A stretch of DNA of 26,095 nucleotides, taken from Bacillota bacterium. GTDB taxonomy: Bacteria; Bacillota; Negativicutes; Sporomusales; Sporomusaceae. Below are positions 1 through 8,205 of the stretch, piece by piece. Position 1 is the stretch's first letter; each line of letters starts with the position of its first letter. The stretch lies in assembly GCA_023443285.1 (NCBI GenBank), contig JAEZVB010000121.1, positions 1 through 26,095 of the forward strand. The letters run 5' to 3'. The notes below the pieces were generated by a model. It did no database searches. It was not told where the DNA came from and was given only the letters and a program-made list of their open reading frames with translations. The translations under genes were made by a program, and so were the position numbers.

Positions 1-37
1 ATCGCACGGCTTGAGAGCCAGCAGGGTTTAGCTTGGT

Positions 38-109
38 GGCTCTCCCCTTTTAGCAAATTGGCTCTATTTCATTAACATTATGGCTCTAAGAGATTAACTT
101 TGCGGCTCC
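38..109. repeat. Degenerate 22-bp tandem repeat (GGCTCY-headed units)
   Basis: The hexamer GGCTCT occurs at 38, 60 and 82 and GGCTCC at 104, exactly 22 bp apart each time. The second and third units also share ATTAAC followed by TT at the same offset, so the whole unit is repeated but diverged. A unit of 22 bp is not a multiple of three, so this is not a protein repeat. Just upstream, GAGAGCCA (13-20) pairs with TGGCTCTC (37-44), making an 8-bp hairpin that includes the first unit. I see no gene here. Function unknown. Confidence 0.6.
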
Positions 110-268
110 GCCGCACTGAAATATTCAGTTTGGCAGATTGCCGCTAAATATACTACAGGTAAAGACGATGTCCGTGAAGTTATTTATGAGATTAGAAAGA
201 TAAACAAATTAGATAACAATGCGCATGTTTATCCTGGGCAGGTTTTGAAAGTGCCGGTTAGGTCTTGA
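98..268 (+). pseudogene. LysM domain remnant, 5' end missing
   Basis: The frame from 98 to the TGA at 266-268 is open, but an in-frame TAA lies just before it (95-97) and no plausible start codon or ribosome binding site precedes the conserved part. The readable product has the LysM pattern: YSVWQIAAKY near its start, then NKLDNNAHVYPGQVLKVP near its end. LysM modules bind peptidoglycan or other glycans and normally sit on secreted enzymes or spore/wall proteins. The upstream part of the gene seems to have been replaced by the 22-bp repeat DNA, so this is most likely the 3' end of a decayed gene. The domain call is by eye. Confidence 0.6.
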
Positions 269-288
269 TATTTATTTACTTTTAAAAA

Positions 289-483
289 ATGCGTTCACCG
301 CAAAATAGTAGCCATATTAACTGGCTATTACTTTGCGGTGTTTTTATTTTTTCCGTATTATTTCTAAGTAAAATTGTACCTGACAATTATTTAATGAAGC
401 ATAAACTGCTTCGAATCTATGATAAAATTGTACAAACCCTGTATCCTTCTGACGTTTATTATCAATCGGGCAAGACTCAATAG
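289..483 (+). CDS. Small hypothetical single-pass membrane protein
   Basis: A 64-residue reading frame starting with ATG, 20 bp after the LysM remnant stop and on the same strand. Residues about 11-30 form one hydrophobic segment (INWLLLCGVFIFSVLFLSKI), followed by a basic stretch (MKHKLLRIYDK), so the C-terminal half would stay in the cytoplasm. There is no convincing Shine-Dalgarno sequence before the ATG; the sequence there is mostly A and T. I recognise no family. It could be a real small membrane protein or part of the decayed region around it. Confidence 0.35.
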   Translation: MRSPQNSSHINWLLLCGVFIFSVLFLSKIVPDNYLMKHKLLRIYDKIVQTLYPSDVYYQSGKTQ

Positions 484-763
484 TAAGGAAACATAACGAA
501 CTGTCCCTGTATCTATTCCAAATCATAGGAAACGGTAGAACCATTACCTTGTATCTTTTTAAATTATGAACCCAAAAGAAGCAAAATCAAGAAGATTTAA
601 CGATGTTTTCCTTTTATATTGTCATTGACTTTTTGCTTTCCTCTTGACTTCTATTTACTTATATTCCTCATTTTTTCGCCATTACCACAATGATACGGTT
701 CTCCGCAATATATGAAACGACGAATTTGGGAATCTAATTAAACAACGTCCTTTCATATTTTCT
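484..763. other. Intergenic, imperfect inverted repeat after the HSP90-like gene
   Basis: No gene is supported here. ATATGAAACGACG (710-722) is matched by CGTCCTTTCATAT (746-758), a 13-bp inverted repeat with one mismatch and a 23-bp loop. It sits immediately downstream of the minus-strand HSP90-like gene and could act as a weak terminator or mark a junction. It lacks a T-run on the minus strand, so the terminator reading is weak. Confidence 0.35.
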
Positions 764-3037
764 CTACTCCTCTTTAATAAGATTCAAAAGTTCTTTAATT
801 GTTTTATCAATTGAAAAATTCTTAGCAGACTGCCCCACCTTTACTGTTCTCAAAGGAGTATTAAACGTCTCATATGCATATATACTCCACATAACAACAA
901 ACTTCCAAAAAAGACTACTGATAACTTTTGTTGGATTTTTTTGCCCTTTCGCAATACGGTTAATAGCTTTATCTATGTCACGAAAAATTTTATAATGCTG
1001 TTCGGCATCTGGTTCAATAAAAGTTTCTTCAAAATAATTATCTATCCAGTTTTTTAAACGTTCCAAATCATAAATATCATTACTTTTGAGTTTTCCTTCT
1101 TTAATCTGTGTAATGATATCAGTCTTAGTATTGTTTAACTTGAATATAGTTCTAATCTCTTGTTCGTTTTCTAAAATACCATTTGTAAAGATTTCATAAA
1201 ATAATTCTTTTTTTTCAATAAGTGCTCTAGAAATATCAAACGGAGATGGAATAATGATATTTCTTTCTTTTATTTGACTATTTTGAGGATCAATAATCTC
1301 TATTCCTATACTTTTATTATTAACCTTAAGTCGCACACAATAAAATGATTTAGCAACCTGCAAATCAGCATTCCCATTTAGTTTCATGAATCTGAATATT
1401 TTATAATACTCTATCAAATTTAAAGTAAAGAGTTCTTTTTTTTCTTGTTCAATCCAGCAACTTACCTGATCTATCAATGAATTAATTATCTGTGGTTTCA
1501 AATCAATAAATGTCTGTCTTTTCTCTTTAAATTTTTGAAATTCATTAATTTTTTCCCTCGAAACATCTAACTGCACATATGATGGAGGATAATTAATACA
1601 AATATCCATAAAATAATTATTGAACCTTAACTTTTCATCAGACCCAGTATTCAATAAAATTCCACCATTTAATTCCATGTAATTACCTTTGAAATTATTC
1701 CAGTATCTAACCTTTTTGCTAAATATAAAATAGATTCCAAAAGGTTCGTTATCATATAATACAATATCATTATATTTCCTCTCAATAATACCCCCATCAT
1801 TAAGTGGCACAAAGAATACTGGAGTATTTTGTTCTTTCAAGGCTCTACGCCATTTAAATTTATCTAGTTTATATTGAGACATCTTTCCTTTTTCATCTTG
1901 CGTTGAAATCTCTATATCGAGCTGAATATCCAGAAAAGTTTTCGCAATATAAGAGTGTATATTTTTTTTACTTATATTTGCGTTACTATTCTCAAATAAA
2001 GTAATGGTAGTTCCTATTTCCGTAATCCCAGGATCATTTTTAGAAAAAAAACATCCCTCATGATTAGGAATATAAATATTAACGCCCGCATAACTTGGCA
2101 TAAAACTCTTCGTACGAACATCAATTTCTTTTGCATATAAAAATGAAGAAAGAAAACCAATTCCAAATTTACTGATTGGCTTATAGTCAATTTTTTGTTT
2201 ATCAATTAACTCTTCGTATTCTTGTGATGAATAATAACTACGAGCAATGTGAATAAAATATCGTTCAACTTGTGCAGATGTCATTCCGACACCAGCATCC
2301 TTAATTTCGATTAAATTGGTTGCCTCTTTTTGTTCGCTTCCTAATACTAGACTACGTTTTTTGGTTCCAAAGTGGATTTTTATTTTATCGTCAAAATTAG
2401 AATTATCTGAATCTATTGCCTTTCTTAATAATATAGCATCGATACTATTTTGAATAAGTTCTCGAACAAATACTTCTTTCTGCTTATATAAATTTTCCCC
2501 AATAAGCAACGGTAATAAATTGGGAATATATGCCTCAAAATTATAATCTTCTAGTTGATATTTATCACTTTTTTCGACCTTAGGCCTAATGTAAAAAATT
2601 TTTAAAGCTAATTCATCAAAATCAGCTCCGTATTTAGGGAGTCTATTTTCAAATATTTTAATAAACATGACCGCAATTTTGTGGCACGTCGGATCATAGC
2701 TTTTCAATGACACTAGTACCATTCGTCTATCTGGAATACTTTTAAATTCAATGTAATGCTCGGGAATATTTTTATCAAATACCTTTTTTTCCAACTTAAT
2801 ATTTACTTTATGAGAATATTTTTCGTAATACTGATCTGCATAGTTAGTTAAAACCAGAAATAGTTCGCTAAAATAGTCAACGGCAACTGCAAATGCTTTA
2901 ATACGTCTTTGCTTTGATGTTAAATCCATCCTATTAAGAATATCATAATTATAGTCCTTTAGTTGTTCATCAACACTCTCAAAAAAACAAAAATAACGAA
3001 CTGATAAATCGGAAATCTTCTTGAAAATCTTTAACAA
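764..3037 (-). CDS. HSP90-like GHKL ATPase of a putative two-gene defence module
   Basis: A 757-residue protein with an HSP90-type (GHKL/Bergerat fold) ATP-binding domain in its first half: N-box ELIQNSIDA (193-201), ATP-lid motifs DAGVGMT (247-253) and KFGIGFLSSF (about 290-299), the last very close to the HSP90 glycine loop. The long N-terminal extension (1-180) and the C-terminal third show no family I can name. Its best start is a TTG inside the end of the upstream phosphoesterase gene, giving a 59-bp overlap and probable translational coupling; an ATG at 2929 is an alternative but would trim the N-terminus. HSP90-like ATPases outside chaperones are common in bacterial conflict systems, where nucleotide-driven dimer closure is thought to act as a sensor or switch. 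That role is inference here. The gene is strongly AT-rich, unlike the Wadjet genes. Confidence 0.75.
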   Translation of the reverse strand: MLKIFKKISDLSVRYFCFFESVDEQLKDYNYDILNRMDLTSKQRRIKAFAVAVDYFSELFLVLTNYADQYYEKYSHKVNIKLEKKVFDKNIPEHYIEFKSIPDRRMVLVSLKSYDPTCHKIAVMFIKIFENRLPKYGADFDELALKIFYIRPKVEKSDKYQLEDYNFEAYIPNLLPLLIGENLYKQKEVFVRELIQNSIDAILLRKAIDSDNSNFDDKIKIHFGTKKRSLVLGSEQKEATNLIEIKDAGVGMTSAQVERYFIHIARSYYSSQEYEELIDKQKIDYKPISKFGIGFLSSFLYAKEIDVRTKSFMPSYAGVNIYIPNHEGCFFSKNDPGITEIGTTITLFENSNANISKKNIHSYIAKTFLDIQLDIEISTQDEKGKMSQYKLDKFKWRRALKEQNTPVFFVPLNDGGIIERKYNDIVLYDNEPFGIYFIFSKKVRYWNNFKGNYMELNGGILLNTGSDEKLRFNNYFMDICINYPPSYVQLDVSREKINEFQKFKEKRQTFIDLKPQIINSLIDQVSCWIEQEKKELFTLNLIEYYKIFRFMKLNGNADLQVAKSFYCVRLKVNNKSIGIEIIDPQNSQIKERNIIIPSPFDISRALIEKKELFYEIFTNGILENEQEIRTIFKLNNTKTDIITQIKEGKLKSNDIYDLERLKNWIDNYFEETFIEPDAEQHYKIFRDIDKAINRIAKGQKNPTKVISSLFWKFVVMWSIYAYETFNTPLRTVKVGQSAKNFSIDKTIKELLNLIKEE

Positions 3038-4415
3038 AAAAGTCCGTAATCTTATTTCTTATTTCAGTTTCTTCCTCAATTTCTTGGAAATAGCTTTCCA
3101 TACAATGAATTTTGTAGTGAATAAATAATATAATATAGAGTGTGTCTTCTGGATATTTTAATAAGTTCTCTTTTATAAAGGAAAAAGAAGTTAGTATATT
3201 ACCAATATTAACGATAAGTGAATCAATATTCAATTTCCTAGAAGTTTTATCACAATCATATATTTCTCTTTGATAACGACTATATAAACTCGGGCTATCC
3301 TGCTTTAATATGTCCGACAGCTTTCGTGTAACGGAAGTTTCTTCTGGCATCTCTGGTGGTAGAATATATTCTTTAGGACGCTCTGGTTTATCGCCAACAA
3401 AGTTATATTTATAAATATGTGCGATCTTAGAGTAATTATTGTAATTGAACGCCTCAATTAACTGGAAGTGCCTCTCCCACTGATTTACACTTCCAATATT
3501 CCCTCCGGCCACAGCAAAAATAAGGCTATCTGGGTTACTAAAATAGTTTTCTTGAATTATTGGTCTTATTAATGGTAAGTGTTTGTGACCATGTAGGATT
3601 AATTTTGTATTAAGATCAATCAATTTTTGGCTTAAATATTCAAAGTCTCTCATAGTACTGCTATCACTATTTTTATTATTCGTCTCAGGAAATGGAAAAA
3701 AGTGGTGATGAAAAGCAACAACAGTTGTATATTTTTTAAAGTCAGATATTTGCGTTCTTAACTCATCAAGCACAGCAACATACTGTTTTGCTTCGATATA
3801 TCCATAATCCTCAAACTTAGATGAAATTTCAATCTTATAACTTTCTTTTATCTTTTCTTTGAGTTGAATATCATTACTCTCCTCAAAATCTAATTCCTCA
3901 ATCCATCTAAAATCTGAAATTGAAGGTTGATTTTTAAAAAACTTACAAGAGTTAAATCCAATCACTATAATTTTATTTTCATCAAATACTCGAATGCTGT
4001 ATAGAAATTCCTCGTTATATAAGTCATATACATTAGTTCCATGAAATTTTTCCAAAAATTTTTTATACGATTTGAACTTATCATTTTCATTACTAGCATT
4101 CCGATTTATTTCATGATTACCAGGAGTAAATAGAAAGTCATCTTTCGTTAATTTTGAATTTGAAGTTTTTTGAAGTCGGTCTAATAGGACCTCGAAAAAA
4201 ATACAAGCTTGCTCAATAATATTTTCTTCATCTTCCTTCCAGTTAGCCTTTCCATTAAAAATATCGCCAGTAACTAATACAAGTTCTATTTCTTTTCCTT
4301 GATCATCAAATGCTTGTCCTATGCGAATAGCCATCTCCTCCACGCTACCATAGGGGAAATCGTTCATACCTATATGGATATCCGTCAAATGTAATATTAT
4401 AACTCCGCTCTTCAT
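2979..4415 (-). CDS. Calcineurin-like metallophosphoesterase, partner of the HSP90-like ATPase
   Basis: A 478-residue protein whose first ~290 residues carry all the metal-binding motifs of the calcineurin-like phosphoesterase family: LTDIHIG (D12, H14), GDIFNG (D51), GNHE (99-102), the histidine-rich AFHHHFF (236-238) and GHKH (276-279). Family members hydrolyse phosphodiesters or phosphomonoesters (nucleic acids, cyclic nucleotides, proteins) at a two-metal centre; the substrate is not readable from sequence. The C-terminal ~180 residues are helical-looking and unrecognised. The start at 4415 is chosen over the ATG at 4430 because AAGGAG lies six bases before it and overlaps the upstream ATG. 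It is first in a two-gene operon with the HSP90-like ATPase and ends 59 bp inside it. It could be the effector nuclease/phosphatase of a defence pair (inference). Confidence 0.8.
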   Translation of the reverse strand: MKSGVIILHLTDIHIGMNDFPYGSVEEMAIRIGQAFDDQGKEIELVLVTGDIFNGKANWKEDEENIIEQACIFFEVLLDRLQKTSNSKLTKDDFLFTPGNHEINRNASNENDKFKSYKKFLEKFHGTNVYDLYNEEFLYSIRVFDENKIIVIGFNSCKFFKNQPSISDFRWIEELDFEESNDIQLKEKIKESYKIEISSKFEDYGYIEAKQYVAVLDELRTQISDFKKYTTVVAFHHHFFPFPETNNKNSDSSTMRDFEYLSQKLIDLNTKLILHGHKHLPLIRPIIQENYFSNPDSLIFAVAGGNIGSVNQWERHFQLIEAFNYNNYSKIAHIYKYNFVGDKPERPKEYILPPEMPEETSVTRKLSDILKQDSPSLYSRYQREIYDCDKTSRKLNIDSLIVNIGNILTSFSFIKENLLKYPEDTLYIILFIHYKIHCMESYFQEIEEETEIRNKITDFFVKDFQEDFRFISSLFLFF

Positions 4416-4711
4416 ACCCTTCTCCTTCATTCAAAACTCTTCCATTATACCTGAATATTTTAGTAATAACGTGGTTCTCACAGAGTAACTTGTCAATTCA
4501 ATCGGCATTAAGTTGCTCATATTGAAAGACATCTGAAATACCACCACTGTAACTTTCTCCCAAACCATATTTCTTATTTAGTTAACACTTCATGCCATCA
4601 AATTGAATCATTGCCTTTCGGCTACGTTCAGCCGAACCACGTCCTACTAATTACTGATTCTCAATAGTGTCGAATCAACTTTTATATCATCCTATATTTG
4701 CCATAAAATAC
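4416..4711. other. Intergenic region upstream of the phosphoesterase gene
   Basis: No gene is supported. It contains the promoter region of the two-gene module and a hairpin, TTCGGCT (4617-4623) paired with AGCCGAA (4630-4636) around a 6-base loop, with no T-run after it. A perfect TTGACA (minus strand, 4491-4496) lies too far from the TATAAT at 4444-4449 to form one promoter with it. Confidence 0.4.
4444..4472 (-). promoter_or_regulatory. Candidate promoter of the phosphoesterase/HSP90-like operon
   Basis: A perfect -10 box TATAAT (minus strand, 4444-4449) lies about 30 bp before the phosphoesterase start at 4415. The -35 position 17 bp upstream (4467-4472, ACGTTA) is poor, so the promoter would be weak or activator-dependent. 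Confidence 0.4.
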
Positions 4712-4755
4712 AAAAATTCCTGTCAAACTTCTACAAAATTTTGTCAGGAGTTTTT
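4712..4755. terminator. Bidirectional hairpin terminator downstream of the Ppl-type gene
   Basis: An A-rich arm (4712-4727) pairs with a T-rich arm (4739-4755) through TCCTGTC / GTCAGGA with one mismatch and one wobble. Each arm gives a run of Ts at the 3' end of the transcript in either direction. It backs up the terminator at 4798-4824. Confidence 0.55.
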
Positions 4756-4797
4756 CGCCGTTATCGATGGTACGGCTCGCCGTTCGGGTCAAACGGT

Positions 4798-4824
4798 AAA
4801 AGGGCAATGAGTTCCGCCCTTTTT
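4798..4824 (-). terminator. Rho-independent terminator of the Ppl-type gene
   Basis: AAAAGGGC (4798-4805) and GCCCTTTTT (4816-4824) form a perfect 8-bp stem around a 10-base loop. In minus-strand RNA the stem ends in TTTT. It lies about 110 bp after the stop codon of the PHP/ATPase gene. It would also work on the plus strand. Confidence 0.65.
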
Positions 4825-4931
4825 GCCCTCAAAAAACGCGGTATTGGTGGATGCGTATTCCGTAGCTCCTACCCTATACTGCCGATAAATTGGACTAGAT
4901 TGTTTTTAGAGAATATAAGCCCTTTTTCGCG

Positions 4932-7501
4932 TTAACGAATACCGTATTTTTCTTCTCGCATTCTAAATGCTTCTGGGCCACCTTCAAGAATCTGGATTAC
5001 TTTATTTCGAACACCTACTGAATCAATAGAGCCTATTCCACCCTCTGAAACTTTTCCTTGGCCATCTAATTCTTCCATCGCCACTATCAATTCCGCATCT
5101 CCAAAGACAGGAATATTTGCATTATGGGTTGCAAAAATGTACTGTCTTTTAATTTTATTTTCTCGAATTGTTTCAACAAGATTTTCAGCAATAAAGGAAT
5201 TATCAAGATTGTCTTCTGGTTGATCTACAATCAAGGGATCCTTATTATCTAGCAAAAGAATATTCAGTATTGCAGTACATTGTTGTCCCTTTGATAAATT
5301 CTCAAGTTTCTTAAAGTGCCCATTTACTTCTAGCTCTATCTGAGTTAAATCATGCAATTGTAATTGTTCAATTTTCCGAAGTTCCGTCGCATTTAATCCC
5401 ATGCAAATTTTATCTGCAATTCCTTGCGTTAATGCATATTTCGTTTGTATAACATTTGCACCCTGACGAACATCATCTGCAAACGTAAATACATCAAAAT
5501 CTTCATACTGAATGATTCCTAGCAGAGACTTATCTCCAATACCATCAATTTTCTTTAATGCTTCGACAGCTGTTGTTTCTGTTGGAGGTACTTAATTGTT
5601 AAACGCAATTTACCATTTAATTTCTTAGCGTTTAATTTTTTAAGAAGTTTATTTATCTTTTGATCCGACTCATCACAACATACGCGATAGTTTTCAATCA
5701 AATTCTTTCTTGTGTTAAGTAAACCTGTTATTTTCTGCTTAGTCTTTACTATTTTGCTTTGTACAGGTTCAGAAGCTTCAATTTTTTTAATAATGGTACT
5801 ATAATCAGCAACTATTTCAGTACTCGATTTATCCTTAATGCCTTCAACTTGTTTTAGTGAGTTCTTAATTTCTTGATCATAATGTGATTTTTTCTCTGTC
5901 CAGTTATTCTTCTGAAGCTCAAAAGCCGCCTTCAAATCAGTTACAGACTTTGTATAGTCAGCTTTAATTTTTTCAATTGATGCATTAAATACTTTAACAG
6001 CTGCTGCAAGTAACTTAAGTTCATCATTCTCTGAATCAGCAATTGTAACTTCTAAAACAGATATAGAGTCCTTTGGAATTGTCTTATCAAACGCATCAAA
6101 TTGTCCTTCTTCAGTCGCTAGTTTTTTAATTATTGACAACTTATCTGCCAACCCCGCTTCATTGTAAAATCGAAGACGCTCTTCCAAAGCAGGTAAATCG
6201 CTAACCGATTCATTACTGGATTCTAGCTCTGCCTCAAGCTTATCTAACTCTATTCCATTAGCTATTAAAGAATTATAAGATTCCTGTTGCTTTTTGCTTA
6301 ATTCCGTATCTATGGATAATAAACGTTGAACTATTTTATTGATTTTGCTAGGGTCAATGACAATCTCTATAATTTCATTTTGACCATAGATTTCGACAGT
6401 TGGAAGAATATCTGAAATAGTGAGAATAGAAACATTACCTTGTTCATCCAATATAACTGGAGGTTGCTTATAACGTCTAGTAACATAAAACTTTTGACCA
6501 AATTGAGCATTGGAAACAACTTGTAATTCAACTCTGCTAGAACTACCAAGATTAGTTTCAATCATACTACAGAAGTTTTTTTGCTGTTCTTTTTCTATTG
6601 GTAAGTCAAGCGTATATCTAATCAGGTTAATAATTGTAGATTTACCTGTACCTCTTCCGCCAATTATCGTAGTAAGATTATCTGACAAATCGAAATAGAG
6701 ATTGTCAAGATAACCTCCATATACAGCAATTGATTTTATACAACTTTGATAAGTATTTTCAACCTCTGAATTCAGTTTGATTCTAGAATCAGGGTCCTTA
6801 AAGGCCGCAACAAAATTTTTGAAAGAAGAATCTGTCATTTTAATTAAAGTTGTAGCAGTATCTTTATCCAAATCTTCTGGGGTTTCAATATCACATGCAT
6901 TAATCAATGCAGGAATTTGCTTTCGTTTATACTGCAAATCTTTATTCTTGATAATATTTATATAACTAGGATCAATGTTCTCTTTTGAATCAGGAATTTG
7001 TGCAGCTACAAGACGTTTGTCTTGCCAAACCTTATTTAGCTTTCCTAACTTCAAAATCCCATTATCACTTGTAATATGTGCAGCATACCAAAATCCATCT
7101 AACTTACCAATTTGCTCTGCAATATCTAGGCAAGTTCTTGTGCTTGTTTCATTTCCTTCTACAATATTTTCTAATCCTAATGCTCCTAAAAAACGGTTAA
7201 GATCAGAAGCAGATTTTTCTGGCGGGAAAAGACAAACCATATGTATTTTTTCTGCAGAAGTTATCTCGAATCCTGGAAAAACGGTAATGCCATTACATTT
7301 TAGCTTTTCTCGCAAAGACTCAGATGAATCCACACAACCATGATCGGCTAAACCAATAACATGAATGTTGTTACTAATACATTTATCTAAAATAGCTTGA
7401 TTATACTCTCCTTCATTCTGTACGGATTTTCCTCGAAATCGGGAATAATTAAAAGGGTTTACTTGCAGTGCACATTTATAGTAACTAGCATAGTATCCCA
7501 T
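4932..7501 (-). pseudogene. ppl: Ppl-type defence protein: PHP domain plus SMC/ABC-like ATPase, frameshifted
   Basis: Read as one gene this encodes about 857 residues. The N-terminus (1-~190) is a PHP (polymerase/histidinol phosphatase) domain: KCALQVNPFNYSRFRGKS, then IGLADHG, FPGFEI and YAAHITSDNG with the likely metal ligands. Then come Walker A GGRGTGKST (~280-288), a long coiled coil, and after the frameshift an ABC signature (LSKGQQ), Walker B (LIVDQPEDNLD) and a His switch (ATHNANIP). This is the layout of the single-gene Ppl anti-phage system described by Gao and colleagues in 2020. The start at 7501 has a perfect AAGGAGG (7506-7512). At 5589-5593 the frame breaks: LRLTIK ends on AAG and the other frame resumes as VPPTETTAVEALKKI, so one G seems lost from AAG-GTA. 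The first frame then stops at 5555. There is no homopolymer or slippery heptamer, so this is either a true inactivating mutation or a sequence error. Confidence 0.8.
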
Positions 7502-7570
7502 ATTTCCTCCTTAATACAATCCACAACTATTTCACTGCTTATTTGAATTTCTACAATATCCCTTATGTAA

Positions 7571-7613
7571 AAATAGCCATAACTTACTTCTTCAGTAAGT
7601 TATGGCTATTTTC
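7571..7613. terminator. Long perfect hairpin, bidirectional terminator on the left flank of the Wadjet cassette
   Basis: A 19-bp perfect stem (7571-7589 with 7595-7613) around a 5-base loop, with T-runs on both strands. It separates the Wadjet operon from the Ppl-type gene on the minus strand. Its sequence matches the terminator at 16235-16279: both begin TGTAAAAATARCCATAACTT. Confidence 0.85.
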
Positions 7614-8205
7614 TCTACCTAAAATAATATATCCTGCTACATTTTTACAAATAGTGCAAAAATTCACCGTTACCTAAGAACTTTCTACACACCCTGCCGC
7701 AATATATTAATGATTACGGTCGCCACGACTAATCTTAAACAGCAAGCTTAATCCCTTCGCAAACATACCTTGTAAGGGGTGTCGACCCCCAACGTACGTT
7801 CGCCCCGTTTTGAAAGTCTATGAGAACATAATACACACATATTAAATTTCACAAAAATCCACAAATCCTTTGAAATCAGGCTATTCCCGCTCTATCACGG
7901 CTATGCACTCAACATGTGTTTTGATGGAAAGAAGATACTACTACGCGAAATTGGAGTTTCGTGTAAAGGTTCGGCACCCTTTGAGGGGGTGCGTTTCTGG
8001 TTTCTGGATTAACCTTTTCGTTTCAATAAAAACATTTCAGTTGGACAAGAGTTAGAAACACCGAGCCGTGACCCTGCAAATCCGCCTGTGTCAAAATAAA
8101 CCGTCCACAGACTCATCCCATCTTTTCAGAGTGAACGTCAAGTGGAGCAATACTTGGTTATCTCATCAAAACCAGGTACCGGTTGACCCGCTTTACACCA
8201 CATGT
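7614..8205. other. 592-bp non-coding stretch downstream of jetC
   Basis: Between the JetC stop and the hairpin at 7571-7613 I find no supported gene; short open frames here lack ribosome binding sites and family resemblance. Possible structure: GCACCC (7974-7979) pairs with GGGTGC (7987-7992), nested in AAAGGTT (7965-7971) pairing with AACCTTT (8011-8017). A GC-rich near-palindrome lies near 7777-7792 (GGGGTGTCGACCCC). It is unusually long for a gap inside a compact defence island. Confidence 0.4.

Noticed and set aside
4741..4935. Plus-strand 64-codon open frame between the phosphoesterase and Ppl-type genes
   Set aside because: It runs through two terminator hairpins (4712-4755 and 4798-4824), has no ribosome binding site and no family resemblance.
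4926..4936. CGCGTTAACG sequence resembling the MerR-type palindrome at 24286-24303
   Set aside because: It lacks the outer arms, has no -35/-10 pair with 19-bp spacing, and falls on the stop codon of the Ppl-type gene; likely coincidence.
5586..5596. Programmed ribosomal frameshift in the Ppl-type gene
   Set aside because: No slippery heptamer, nearby SD-like stimulator or downstream stem is visible; mutation or sequence error is simpler.
5555..7501. Treating the two halves of the Ppl-type gene as separate genes
   Set aside because: The second half has no ribosome binding site at its first ATG, and its frame continues protein-like upstream to the break point, so one broken gene explains both.
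7965..8017. Hairpin resembling a type I-C CRISPR repeat (GCACCC...GGGTGC)
   Set aside because: There is only one copy, no spacers and no cas genes; kept only as an RNA-structure candidate.
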